Source: Lachnospiraceae bacterium (GTDB lineage Bacteria; Bacillota; Clostridia; Lachnospirales; Lachnospiraceae). Taken from it: a stretch of 43,486 nt of DNA. Both the position numbers and the translations under genes were made by a program. The notes under the pieces were generated by a model. It was not told where the DNA came from and searched no databases. It saw only the letters and a list, made by a program, of their open reading frames with translations. Below, piece after piece: positions 16,625 through 25,599 of the stretch (positions are counted from its first letter, which is position 1; the number at the start of each line of letters is the position of its first letter). The stretch is taken from the NCBI GenBank assembly GCA_017479285.1, contig JAFVCL010000099.1:1-43486 (forward strand), written 5' to 3'.

Positions 16625-17512
16625 TTAAAAAGCCGGAAACGAAAACGGAAGGCTATCATGATACAGCAGTAGCAGCATTATTATTCCGTATATCCCGCAG
16701 GAGATAAGGAGGGTTTTGTCCGACAGTATAAGAGTTGTGGGGTCCGCCTCGGAGTGGTTCGCAAATACCAAAAGAAGATAGCGTATCACTATAAAAAGTA
16801 CGATGGGAACGGTATATACGAGCACGGATTTCTGGGAGATGGACCAGAGTGAATAGAAGACCATTGTAAGAGCGGCACAGGTAAAGATCACGCCGTTTAG
16901 GAAATTCATATCGTACTGCTTAAGGACATCACGGGTATCTCCCTCCCTGTAGCCGGTAAGCTCGCCTCTTCTCTTGCCGAAGGCCATGAACAGAGAAAGA
17001 GATACAACGGTTAAAAACATCCAGTTGGATACTCCGGAGGTAATAACGGTGCCGCCCACCATAACCCGCAGTACGAAGCCCAGGGCAATGCAAAAGCAGT
17101 CAATGACTGCTTTTCTTTTTAGCCATTTTGAGTAAAGGATATTAACGATAACATATACCAGGATAAAAACAAATGCGTTTACCTTGACGAAAAAGGAAAG
17201 CGAAAGCCCGGCTGCGAGAAGAAGGGCGAAAAGTATCCATGCTGTATGAACAGGGATAATGCCGGAAGCAATGGGGCGGTTCTTTTTAACTGAGTGGACC
17301 CGGTCATTTTTAATGTCGCTTATATCGTTAAAGGTGTAGATTGCCGAGGATACAAGACAAAAAGAAAGAGTAAGCAGCAGTGCGCGTAAAAACACTTCCC
17401 ACCGGAAAAGCTCCAGCGAAAATACAACCGGACAAAAAACAAAAAGGTTTTTCAGCCAGCTGTTTACGCGCATCTGTTTAAGATAAGTAAGAAAGGTTGC
17501 CTTCTTTTTCAT
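16625..17512 (-). CDS. UbiA-family prenyltransferase, decaprenyl-phosphate phosphoribosyltransferase-like
   Basis: This multi-pass membrane enzyme has 295 residues and about eight helices. The N-terminal YLKQMRVNSWLKNLFVF and the first Asp-rich motif NDISDIKND (62-70) followed by HSVKKNRPIASG match the UbiA branch that joins phosphoribosyl diphosphate to polyprenyl phosphate. In mycobacteria (Rv3806c) this is the first step to the lipid-linked arabinose donor. The start is the ATG behind CAGGAGACAG; the frame is open further upstream but would overlap the preceding gene and lacks a site. It is last of three minus-strand genes with two large membrane glycosyltransferase-like proteins, suggesting it makes a lipid-linked pentose donor for them. 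No dprE1/dprE2-like epimerase is in the window. Confidence 0.85.
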   Translation of the reverse strand: MKKKATFLTYLKQMRVNSWLKNLFVFCPVVFSLELFRWEVFLRALLLTLSFCLVSSAIYTFNDISDIKNDRVHSVKKNRPIASGIIPVHTAWILFALLLAAGLSLSFFVKVNAFVFILVYVIVNILYSKWLKRKAVIDCFCIALGFVLRVMVGGTVITSGVSNWMFLTVVSLSLFMAFGKRRGELTGYREGDTRDVLKQYDMNFLNGVIFTCAALTMVFYSLWSISQKSVLVYTVPIVLFIVIRYLLLVFANHSEADPTTLILSDKTLLISCGIYGIIMLLLLYHDSLPFSFPAF

Positions 17513-17573
17513 CTGCTGTCTCCTGTGACATTTTAAAATACAGATTGGCGATGTTCCGTGATCTGCCTGGTAA

Positions 17574-19199
17574 CTACCATAGTCTGTAGACTCTGATCTC
17601 GTAGCCGGACATCGCGCCCTTTGCGTATCTGTAGATGCTTCTAATCGAGTGGAACAAATTGCTAACCTCAAGGAAGTGACTCTCGGGAATCTCCACCGTG
17701 TTTACCTCGACAAGCTCATAATCCGAGTCCAGACGGCGGTAGAAATCAGCTATCCAGCCGTAGATATCCGGGTCGGATATAAGATAAAGATCCCTCTGAG
17801 CCGATGAGGTAACGACATATTGGGGGTTATTTCCGTATTTGGGAGTCGAGGGATCACAGTTTTCAAACTCGCTCCACGCGCCGAAATATCCCCCGGGGGA
17901 AAGGGGTGTATTACAGTCATATATCGTGTTGCTGTCCGTTATGCCTGCTCCGATAAAGTGATCCATAAGGGCGGTACGGCTGTCGGGAGCAAGAAAGCTT
18001 CCGCATACGGCGATCGAGCCGGAAAGAAGGCTGATCATGGGCAATATGAATATAACAAGATAAAGAATCTTTATAACGGACAATGCTGCCGGTTTTCCGC
18101 TTCTTATAACGGGGAGCTTCTTTAAAACATCCGAAAGACCGAATACCCCGATGGCTGCAAACATTAGTCCTGCGGCATAGAGGGGAAGAGTATAGCGCTC
18201 CCAGTGAACGCTCAGTTTGGAAATCGGCAGCAGGTAGATCAAAAATGTAGTAAGAAGAAGGGCGTATTTAAAGTCTTTTTTGAAGGATACATATATACCG
18301 AATAATCCGCAGAAAACCGGGATAAGACCTATGCCCGTGCCCGTGGTCTTAAGGTAATAAACAAGGGTCTGACCGAAATTAAGACCATCAGCTCCAAGGT
18401 GGTATGCGTGATTCTGGCCTTCTATGACATTTATCACCTGCCTTAGATCGATAAGTATGACAGGGGAGACGATCATAATGCCGAGGACAACAAAGAAGAT
18501 CGCAAGGAGACCGTGAAGTATGATCCTGACAGGCTTTTTCAGATGTGTCAGTACAACGGCGAATGCTATGATAAGGCATCCGAAAGCACCGGGATACTTC
18601 TCGCAGATTGCAAGGGAAGTAAACATAGACATCCAAAACAGCATTGTCACGGAGGGCTTTTTAAGGTATCTTACAGCGAAAAAGAGCGTTCCCATCATAA
18701 AAAACAGAAGGGGAATATCCGGGGTAATGTAGTGGGAATGCATGATAAATGAGGGAAAGAGGGCAAAAAGTACAGCTGCAAAAAGAGCCCTGTTTTTACC
18801 AAACGGCAATATTATAAGATAGGCAAATACCACGCATCCCACACCTAAAAGAGCCGTCAGGATCCTTGAGGCTGTAAGGAAGATCTCGATATGCGAGTTA
18901 AAATTTTGTGCAAAATCCGTCTCACCCTTAAGATTAAAATACAGCTCCTGAATGCCTATGTAAAGAAGAGTGTTAAGCTTGATCGAAACATGGTTTGGAC
19001 GGTAATATATTTTTGTCTCAAAGTGCCTGTCGAGGGCACAGTTGTATGACTCATAGTAAACTATCCCCTCATCGGGATGCATATCTCCCCTGGGCATACC
19101 CCACCATGAGCCTGTTATGCGAAGGGCTGCGGCAAGAAGTAAAACAGCGGTCAAAACCCCATAATGAAGCTTTTTGTTTTCAGCCATTTTTTTCAGCAT
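17574..19199 (-). CDS. GT39/ArnT-like polytopic glycosyltransferase (GT-C fold)
   Basis: This 541-residue membrane protein has about ten to eleven helices and a C-terminal extracytoplasmic domain (about 400-541). The first external loop carries HPDEG (41-45), where GT-C enzymes place the acidic catalytic residue, followed by RPNHVSIKL. Such enzymes take sugars from polyprenyl-phosphate donors and transfer them outside the membrane. The start follows GGAGGAAAAG and overlaps the upstream gene's end by 20 bases, so the two are translationally coupled. The UbiA-type gene follows 61 bases after its stop. Together they suggest a lipid-linked pentose pathway. The acceptor and sugar are unknown. Confidence 0.8.
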   Translation of the reverse strand: MLKKMAENKKLHYGVLTAVLLLAAALRITGSWWGMPRGDMHPDEGIVYYESYNCALDRHFETKIYYRPNHVSIKLNTLLYIGIQELYFNLKGETDFAQNFNSHIEIFLTASRILTALLGVGCVVFAYLIILPFGKNRALFAAVLFALFPSFIMHSHYITPDIPLLFFMMGTLFFAVRYLKKPSVTMLFWMSMFTSLAICEKYPGAFGCLIIAFAVVLTHLKKPVRIILHGLLAIFFVVLGIMIVSPVILIDLRQVINVIEGQNHAYHLGADGLNFGQTLVYYLKTTGTGIGLIPVFCGLFGIYVSFKKDFKYALLLTTFLIYLLPISKLSVHWERYTLPLYAAGLMFAAIGVFGLSDVLKKLPVIRSGKPAALSVIKILYLVIFILPMISLLSGSIAVCGSFLAPDSRTALMDHFIGAGITDSNTIYDCNTPLSPGGYFGAWSEFENCDPSTPKYGNNPQYVVTSSAQRDLYLISDPDIYGWIADFYRRLDSDYELVEVNTVEIPESHFLEVSNLFHSIRSIYRYAKGAMSGYEIRVYRLW

Positions 19200-20844
19200 T
19201 ATCTTTTCCTCCGAACAATACTATAAACAAAACAGGCAGCATGAGAAACAGCGGCCAGGAATATCTGAATGATGCCATGGGGGAGAGGAGCATGATCCCG
19301 AACTGTGCAAAAAGCGGGAAAAACAGCGGAAGGTTCTCTGTGAAAAATCCCTTCTCCTTTCCGGCTGCGCGTACGATAAAAAGCATAAATGAAAAGAGCA
19401 GTATCCAAAGGGAGAAACCGGGGACGAAAAATACTCTCAGCACCGGTGTTTTTCGCAAAGTCTCCGATGTACACAGATCATAATATAATCTTTCGAGGGC
19501 GGGAGCGTTTATAAGGCTCATTCGCTCAAGCGGCAGGGCAAAGCTCTCCGGGGGATAATTGTCGTACATAACATAAGAATATCCATAATATCCGGGATAC
19601 CAGTAGCCTGCCGTGTTTGACAAAAATGCCATTAAGTATTCCTTTGAAAACTGTCTTCCAAGGGAAAAGTAAAATCTCCAGAAAGCCACCGGATCTTCGT
19701 TGTAGCGGTCGGAGTAGAAGCAGCTCTTCGCAGGGTCGGATATATACGGATCGTAGGCTCTCTCCCGGGGCGGATCCATCCAACGGAGATTATCGATGTA
19801 GTAATCAAGCTTTTCCGTCTGTTCCGGGGAAAGGGCATTTCCCATTTTAACCGCAACCCGCTGCATCTGTTGTATTGGTATACTGAGGGCTTCCCGTATC
19901 TGCCCCTGTTCAATCCCGAGAGCATAAAAAACCGGACCCGTATATATTTTAAATAAAAGCACGGGAAGGAGCATAACAATAAAAAGCGGGATATAAGGCT
20001 TTGCGGCTTTTATTTTTTTTATTCTGAAAAGGAGCAAAAGGATAAGCGCAAATAAGTAAATGTGGAGCCCGTTGTTTCTTGTCGCAAACATAAGAAAAGA
20101 AACGATGGGGAAAAGGAAATAGTTGGCCCTGCTTTTGCAATAAGCCCCCGGATCCTTTACAATCTCGGTAAAGTGGCACAGGAAAAGAACGAGAAACGCA
20201 CTGTGCAGCGTATCTTTTATCATTGTAACGCTAAGGCAGGCGTTCATAAACCATAGCCCCGAAAAAACCGCGGTTATTATTATCACAATCCCGGGAACCT
20301 TAAAGCGCTTTAACAAAACGGCAAGTCTTGCGAGCGCATAGCTGAGAAGTATCATCTGGAAAGCCGATAAAAAACCAAGCCCGATCCCGCAGCTCGAGAA
20401 CAGAGCCTCTCCGAACCTCATAAATACGCGTAAGAGAAAGGTATGGAGAACGGGATGATGATTGTTTGTTATCTCTCCGAGAGCGCTTCCCGTCTGGGAT
20501 ATCATATCATAGGAAAGAATACCGGGAAAGAATATCAAAAAGGCAGGGATCCAGAAAATAAGGATAAATCCCCACAGGATTAATAAAAGAGCATTGTCGG
20601 AAAGGCGATCCGGCAGCAAAGGAAAGGCTTTTTTTCCAATGTGGGATAAAACCCCGGGAATGACGAGAAAAAAAAGGATGTTAAGGCCGGTGCAGACTGA
20701 AAAGCAGACAATGAAGGGAATGACCCGGCCTGCCCCGGGTCCGAATTCCTGGGAGAGGACCATCGGTCCTGCGACAGTATATGCTAAACTGTAAAAAAAG
20801 GCTAAAAGCGGAGAAATGACGAGGGGGAGAATGAACCTTTTCAT
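19180..20844 (-). CDS. DUF6020-type polytopic membrane protein
   Basis: This 554-residue protein has about twelve membrane helices and a large external loop after the central helices (about 325-440, with WYPGYYGYSYV). The segment TGSALGEITNNHHPVLHT (in part) is the signature I associate with DUF6020 proteins, which resemble GT-C glycosyltransferases in topology. The start was placed at the ATG behind AAGGAG, 51 bases inside the longest open frame. It is the first of three coupled minus-strand genes. A role in envelope glycan assembly is inferred from topology and neighbours only. Confidence 0.75.
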   Translation of the reverse strand: MKRFILPLVISPLLAFFYSLAYTVAGPMVLSQEFGPGAGRVIPFIVCFSVCTGLNILFFLVIPGVLSHIGKKAFPLLPDRLSDNALLLILWGFILIFWIPAFLIFFPGILSYDMISQTGSALGEITNNHHPVLHTFLLRVFMRFGEALFSSCGIGLGFLSAFQMILLSYALARLAVLLKRFKVPGIVIIITAVFSGLWFMNACLSVTMIKDTLHSAFLVLFLCHFTEIVKDPGAYCKSRANYFLFPIVSFLMFATRNNGLHIYLFALILLLLFRIKKIKAAKPYIPLFIVMLLPVLLFKIYTGPVFYALGIEQGQIREALSIPIQQMQRVAVKMGNALSPEQTEKLDYYIDNLRWMDPPRERAYDPYISDPAKSCFYSDRYNEDPVAFWRFYFSLGRQFSKEYLMAFLSNTAGYWYPGYYGYSYVMYDNYPPESFALPLERMSLINAPALERLYYDLCTSETLRKTPVLRVFFVPGFSLWILLFSFMLFIVRAAGKEKGFFTENLPLFFPLFAQFGIMLLSPMASFRYSWPLFLMLPVLFIVLFGGKDNAEKNG

Positions 20845-20962
20845 TGACAGACTCCTTAATCTATTATAGGCGCCGGTATCAAAATAATGTACCAAACGCT
20901 AATGTTATTACAGTATAGCATAAAGGGGTTGAAAATTGAAGTCGGACATAGCCTTTTAAATA

Positions 20963-20991
20963 GTGACAAATCACCCAAAATATACTATTAT
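20963..20991 (+). promoter_or_regulatory. Promoter of the phosphorelay gene group
   Basis: GTGACA and TATTAT are separated by 17 bp, 23 bases before the gene starting at 21015. Confidence 0.55.
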
Positions 20992-21014
20992 AGAAATTAC
21001 GGAGGTTTACTGAT

Positions 21015-21392
21015 ATGGTAAAAGAAAAGACAAATGACAGCCAGTCGGCTTTTGAGTACGCTATTTATGTGATAGTAGGAAGCTATTTTAACGGAACGGT
21101 CTGCAACAGCCCCTTTCTTGAGAAGACCTTAAAGGTAAAATTCCTTGACCAGAAACAGGATAAACAGGCATCCCTTGAGGAAAGCTGTATAGGCTATGTT
21201 GAGAGAAAGCTGCTCAAGGTTCTTCCCGAGGATCTCTGGGAGGGCAGAGCTACCGTACAGCTTGGACTTAAGAATGAGGAGCAGATGCCGGAGGTAAGAT
21301 TTACCACGGATAAGTATATGCTCCGTGTTTTCGGTGTCTATAAGGGTAAGGGAACAGAGTTCGATTACAAGCTTCTCAAGAAAAAAAGTTAA
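21015..21392 (+). CDS. Small cytoplasmic protein of unknown function next to receiver genes
   Basis: This is a 125-residue soluble protein with no membrane segment or recognised domain. It starts with a predicted helix (SAFEYAIYVIVGSYF) and continues with mixed strands ending VRFTTDKYMLRVFGVYKGKG. It starts behind GGAGG, directly after a good promoter. The receiver-HPt gene begins 24 bases after its stop, so the two are very likely co-transcribed; a partner role in the phosphorelay is possible but unproven. Confidence 0.7.
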   Translation: MVKEKTNDSQSAFEYAIYVIVGSYFNGTVCNSPFLEKTLKVKFLDQKQDKQASLEESCIGYVERKLLKVLPEDLWEGRATVQLGLKNEEQMPEVRFTTDKYMLRVFGVYKGKGTEFDYKLLKKKS

Positions 21393-21416
21393 GGTTCACT
21401 TTGAAAAGGGCTATAT

Positions 21417-22466
21417 ATGGCAACCAATGCGAGCGCACATAAAATACTGATAGTGGATGATATGCCGGTCAATTCAATGATCCTCTCCTCGCTCCTCGAG
21501 GCAAGGGGAATGAGCGTTGAGACTGCCCTAAGCGGGGAGGAGTGTCTTGAGTTTTGCGGTAAGCGGGATTACGATCTTATCTTCCTCGACCAGCATATGC
21601 CCGGTATGGACGGGATAGACACTTTGATCGGGCTTAAGGAGTGCTTTAAGGAAAAGGGTAAGGAGACACCGGTTATCTGTCATACAACGGCGGAGGCGCT
21701 TCCCTATCTAAAGATATATAAGGCTGCCGGATTTGCCGGGATACTTACAAAGCCCGTTGTTCCGGCCCAGCTCTCCGAGCTTCTCAAGGCCTGCTTCCAC
21801 GATGAGTCACCGGAGGAACTGAGGGAAGAAAGGGATGAGCAGCAGCGTATAGAAGAGCAGATCAAGCTTCTCCCGGCCTGGCTTGAGAATGTACCCGATA
21901 TTGACGTAAGAACGGGAATAGAAAACTGCGAGACCGCGGAGAACTATCTTAAAGCCCTGGATGTGTTCGAAGCCTCCATAAGCGAAAAGGCCTCACAGAT
22001 AGAAGAGTTTCTTGAAAATGAAGACTGGGAAATGTATACGCTCAGGGTCCATTCAATCAAGAGTACCGCGAGGCTCATAGGGGCAAACGGGTTCTCGGAG
22101 CTGGCGGCGGAGCTTGAATATGCCGGCAAGGAGGGAAAGACCGCCTTTTTGGCCGAGAGGACGCCGGAGTTCATAAAGGAATACAGAAGCTTTGACGGGT
22201 ATTTTGCCCGCCTTAAGGAGCAAAAGAAGGCGGAAGCCGGCACCGGGGAGAAAAAATGCGGGGCCGCGCCACGGGAAATGCTTGAGGATGCGTACGGAGC
22301 CATAAAGGACTTTGTTGAAAGCTATGATGTTGACAGTATCCAGATGCTTCTTACGACGCTTGAGGATTATATGCTGGAGGACGGGGACAGAGCTTTCTTT
22401 GAATCGGTATCGAAGGCTCTTGCGGATTCCGACTGGGACAGGATGCGGCAAATAGTCGGAGTTTGA
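21417..22466 (+). CDS. Receiver-HPt two-domain phosphorelay protein with extra C-terminal domain
   Basis: Residues 8-127 are a CheY-like receiver: acidic pair Asp14/Asp15, phospho-acceptor Asp58 in LIFLDQHMPGMDG and Lys112 in LTKPVVP. About 165-265 is a histidine phosphotransfer helical bundle with His212 in VHSIKSTARLIGA, the expected HxxKxxxxxxGA pattern. After a charged linker, a further helical stretch (about 285-349, VDSIQMLLTTLEDYML) may be a second, His-less bundle. No histidine kinase domain or DNA-binding domain is present. It sits between a small unknown gene and a double-receiver gene, suggesting an intermediate relay whose kinase is encoded elsewhere. Confidence 0.88.
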   Translation: MATNASAHKILIVDDMPVNSMILSSLLEARGMSVETALSGEECLEFCGKRDYDLIFLDQHMPGMDGIDTLIGLKECFKEKGKETPVICHTTAEALPYLKIYKAAGFAGILTKPVVPAQLSELLKACFHDESPEELREERDEQQRIEEQIKLLPAWLENVPDIDVRTGIENCETAENYLKALDVFEASISEKASQIEEFLENEDWEMYTLRVHSIKSTARLIGANGFSELAAELEYAGKEGKTAFLAERTPEFIKEYRSFDGYFARLKEQKKAEAGTGEKKCGAAPREMLEDAYGAIKDFVESYDVDSIQMLLTTLEDYMLEDGDRAFFESVSKALADSDWDRMRQIVGV

Positions 22467-22517
22467 GCCGTTTTTTTGGAGAACGCAATACAGACATCTT
22501 TAAGGAGAAGAAATTTC

Positions 22518-23285
22518 ATGAACCACAGGCTGCTCTTTATAGAAGGAACAAAGGGGTTCGTTAATAATGGAATAGTGCTTCAGCTTGAAAATGCAGGCTT
22601 TGAGATCATCAGAACGGGAGATGTTCTCGAGGATATCGCACAAAAGCAGTACGATACGAACATTTATATCTACTATCCGTCGGGAGGTAAGGAGAGGATC
22701 GTACCGGTAACACATTATCTTGTGGATCTTTCAAGGGACAACGGCAAGTCGATATGCCTTATCGGAGACCAGCCGAGTATCAGCGAGACAAAGATCGCAG
22801 CGGGAGATTTTAAATTTGCCGGAGTTTTTCCGAGACCTGTGGATATAAGGGCGCTTGTCCTGCATATACAGAATCTTGCCAATATTCATTTTGAGTACGA
22901 GCGCAGACATACGATACTTGTTATCGATGATGACAACGATTATCTTACAATACTCCGCAACTGGCTCAAAACGGATTATAAGGTCAGCTGTGTCAGGTCC
23001 GGTATCGAGGCACTGCTGTTCCTCGACCATGTACAGCCGGATCTCATCCTGCTGGATTATGAGATGCCTGATCTTGACGGCTACCAGACAATAAAATATA
23101 TCCGTAAAAACCCAGTGACAACGAATATTCCCGTAATATTCCTGACCGGAAAGAACGAGAGGGAAAATGTCATGAAGGTATTTGAACAACGCCCGGACGG
23201 TTATCTTTTAAAAACCTTGAAGAAAGATGAGCTTCTGGAGATTCTCCACCACTTCTTTTTGAGGGAACTTACCGAGGGTCTTTGA
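22518..23285 (+). CDS. Double-receiver response regulator, first receiver degenerate
   Basis: This 255-residue cytoplasmic protein has two receiver-like domains. The first (about 3-123) has receiver-like secondary structure but lacks the acidic pair and has IYIYYPSGG where the phospho-acceptor Asp should be, so it cannot be phosphorylated in the usual way. The second (131-248) is intact: VIDDDND, Asp180 in LILLDYEMPDLDG, T210 and Lys232, though the Pro normally after the Lys is Thr. No output domain follows. The start is the ATG behind TAAGGAGAAG; an upstream in-frame ATG has no site. It follows the receiver-HPt gene after about 50 bases and ends before a terminator. Confidence 0.85.
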   Translation: MNHRLLFIEGTKGFVNNGIVLQLENAGFEIIRTGDVLEDIAQKQYDTNIYIYYPSGGKERIVPVTHYLVDLSRDNGKSICLIGDQPSISETKIAAGDFKFAGVFPRPVDIRALVLHIQNLANIHFEYERRHTILVIDDDNDYLTILRNWLKTDYKVSCVRSGIEALLFLDHVQPDLILLDYEMPDLDGYQTIKYIRKNPVTTNIPVIFLTGKNERENVMKVFEQRPDGYLLKTLKKDELLEILHHFFLRELTEGL

Positions 23286-23298
23286 CGGGTTCTATTAA

Positions 23299-23326
23299 GG
23301 CTCCGCTTTTGTGGGTGGAGCTTTTT
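23299..23326 (+). terminator. Terminator after the double-receiver gene
   Basis: GGCTCC and GGAGCT pair around a loop and are followed by TTTTTACTTT. It separates the phosphorelay genes from the MoxR operon. Confidence 0.65.
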
Positions 23327-23359
23327 ACTTTATAAAAAATACTTTAAAGGGAATAAACA

Positions 23360-24301
23360 ATGGTTAGGGATATGGATCAGGATCTCAGGATCACCGCACT
23401 TATCGGAAATGTCGGGAAAGTTATAATCGGAAAGCCGGATATCATAGAGCTGGTTATCACCGCGCTTATCGCGGGAGGACATGTTCTTATAGAGGATGTA
23501 CCCGGTGTGGGAAAAACGCAGCTTGCCGCCGCTATGGCAAGGTCCTGCGGGGGAGAATTCGGAAGGATACAGATGACGCCGGATGTAATGCCATCCGATG
23601 TAACGGGTTTTTCCCTTTTAAAACCCGGCACCGGTGAACTGGAATTCAGAAAAGGCGCGGTTTTCTGTAATTTCCTTCTTGCGGATGAGATTAACCGATC
23701 CTCACCGAAGTCCCAATCCGCGCTCCTCGAGGCCATGGAGGAGCTCCGCGTTACCATGGATGGAGTAACCTACGATCTTCCGAAGCCCTTTATGGTGCTC
23801 GCAACCCAGAATCCCGTGGAGACATACGGGACATACAGCCTCCCCGAGGCACAGATGGACAGGTTTATCATGAAGCTGAACATCGGTTATCCGGGAGTAA
23901 ACGATGAGCTTGAGATAATACGAAAGGGCAGGGAAAATGACGCAAGATTTCTGGAGAGCGTCGTTACGCCTGGGGATATAATGGAGCTAAGGGAGGCTGC
24001 CGAAGGTGTGCAGTGCTCCGAGCCGGTCGAGAGATATATTTTGAGGATAGTTACGGCTACAAGAGAGGACGAAAATATAAGGCTTGGAGTCAGCCCGAGG
24101 GGCAGCATCGCCATGCTCAGAGCGGCGAGAGCATACGCCCTTGTAAGAGGAAGGGGATACATACTTCCCGATGATGTAAAATTCCTTGCGCCCTTCGTAT
24201 TCGGACACAGACTTATGCTTTCCCCCCAGGGAAAATCCCGGTACGGAAACGGTCAGGAAATGATACGGGCTCTCATAGAGAAGCTGGAGGTTCCGGTTTG
24301 A
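23360..24301 (+). CDS. MoxR-family AAA+ ATPase
   Basis: This 313-residue MoxR ATPase has Walker A DVPGVGKTQLA, Walker B LLADEINRSSPKSQSALLEAMEE (in part), sensor 1 in MVLATQNPVE and arginine-bearing helices GVSPRGSIAMLRAARA. MoxR proteins act as chaperone-like ATPases, usually with DUF58 and transglutaminase partners in the same order as here. The ATG follows AAAGGGAATAA. Its stop overlaps the next start by 4 bases. Substrate and physiological role are unknown, though envelope or stress functions are typical for the family. Confidence 0.93.
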   Translation: MVRDMDQDLRITALIGNVGKVIIGKPDIIELVITALIAGGHVLIEDVPGVGKTQLAAAMARSCGGEFGRIQMTPDVMPSDVTGFSLLKPGTGELEFRKGAVFCNFLLADEINRSSPKSQSALLEAMEELRVTMDGVTYDLPKPFMVLATQNPVETYGTYSLPEAQMDRFIMKLNIGYPGVNDELEIIRKGRENDARFLESVVTPGDIMELREAAEGVQCSEPVERYILRIVTATREDENIRLGVSPRGSIAMLRAARAYALVRGRGYILPDDVKFLAPFVFGHRLMLSPQGKSRYGNGQEMIRALIEKLEVPV

Positions 24302-25599
24302 GCAGGAAGGTACGAAAAGAGGATATTCCCGGTCCCTTCAGAGCAAGGCGATGGGGAGATTATGTGCGCCTTGCGGACGGTATAATAACCACGGCGGCAT
24401 TCCTTGTCGTCTTTGCTCTTTTTTGCAGCGCGAGAGTAGGATATTTCCTTCTTATAGCGCTGCTTACGGCTCCCGGGATTTCGGTCCTTTGGGCACTGGT
24501 GGTATCGAGATTCATTACTGTCCGGCCCGGGGAGGGTACGGGTGGTATTACCGTGAGAAAAAATGACAGGGTAAGTATGGATTTTTATGTAAGGAACAGA
24601 TCCATACTCATTGCTCCCATCATTAAGATACGAGCCGCAGACTGCCCCGGATTGAGCGCAGAGGAAAAAGAATTAAACATATCTGTTATGGGCAGAGGAA
24701 CCGGCAGGGTTTCTTTGTTTTTTTGCGCAAAAATGGCGGGCGGCGCAAAGGTCGGAGCGGAGACCGTATGTGTCGAGGACTTTTTCGGGATAGCGAGATT
24801 TCCAATAAGAAACCTTCCGGAGAATCTTACGAGGCTCTACGGGATAGTGCCGGATATCCCGGAGCTTTCCGCGAGGGAGCCTGTGCTTGAGGAGGCCATG
24901 CGTTGTGCATACGGAGAGGATAATACGGATGAGAGCGTGGATATTCCGACATACGGTTTTGCGGGATTTCCCGGATATGATTACAGGGAATATGTCCCCG
25001 GGGACCCGCTAAAGAGGATAAACAGCAAGCTTTCCGCAAAAAAGGGAGAGCTTATGGTCAGGCTCGATGAGAAGCCTGTCGTTGCGGGAGTGGTGTTTAT
25101 CCTTGATACGGCATATCCTGAAGCCGAGGTATACGGGGATGGACAGGAGAGCCACGAAACGGCTAAAGTTTTAAATGCGGGCTCCGGAATAAAAACCTAC
25201 CCGGAGAGAGAATATACGAAGGAGTCCCGGGAAGAAAAAATCGCCCGTGGAGTGGAAAACCTTACGGAGACTGCGCTGGGCATGGGGAGAACTCTGATCT
25301 CAAGGGATTTCGGAGTGACTTATTTCTGGAAAAGCGAAAAGGAGTGGAAGGTCAGCCGGGTAAGAACCGAAAACGAACTCACCGCACTTGTGGAGGAGCT
25401 TTCTTTCTTTTCACTGGGAAGCGGTCTTTTCGGGGAAGAAAGGCTTCCGGGAGAGTATGGGATCGAGGGCAGCAGTATTATCTGTTTTACGGTAAGGGAC
25501 GACAGCGGGCTTTCATCGGCTCTCGCCTCCTGCGCGGGAGCGGAGGACGGAAATATACAGATATATAACGCTCTTACCGGAGAAGGGAGGAGCCTATGA
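24298..25599 (+). CDS. DUF58 membrane-anchored protein, TTG start
   Basis: This 433-residue protein has two N-terminal helices (about 30-70) and a soluble part containing the DUF58 signature YREYVPGDPLKRINSKLSAK, followed by a von Willebrand A-like region (VFILDTAYP). A hydrophilic stretch rich in Glu and Lys interrupts the vWA-like part at about 278-320. The TTG start overlaps the MoxR stop by four bases, with GGAGG upstream, so translation is coupled. It is the usual middle gene of the MoxR-DUF58-transglutaminase triad. Confidence 0.9.
   Translation: MSRKVRKEDIPGPFRARRWGDYVRLADGIITTAAFLVVFALFCSARVGYFLLIALLTAPGISVLWALVVSRFITVRPGEGTGGITVRKNDRVSMDFYVRNRSILIAPIIKIRAADCPGLSAEEKELNISVMGRGTGRVSLFFCAKMAGGAKVGAETVCVEDFFGIARFPIRNLPENLTRLYGIVPDIPELSAREPVLEEAMRCAYGEDNTDESVDIPTYGFAGFPGYDYREYVPGDPLKRINSKLSAKKGELMVRLDEKPVVAGVVFILDTAYPEAEVYGDGQESHETAKVLNAGSGIKTYPEREYTKESREEKIARGVENLTETALGMGRTLISRDFGVTYFWKSEKEWKVSRVRTENELTALVEELSFFSLGSGLFGEERLPGEYGIEGSSIICFTVRDDSGLSSALASCAGAEDGNIQIYNALTGEGRSL

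Noticed and set aside
17513-17671. N-terminal extension of the UbiA-type protein by 53 residues
   Set aside because: It overlaps the preceding gene, has Arg/Ser/Cys-rich unlike composition, and the ATG at 17512 has a good site.
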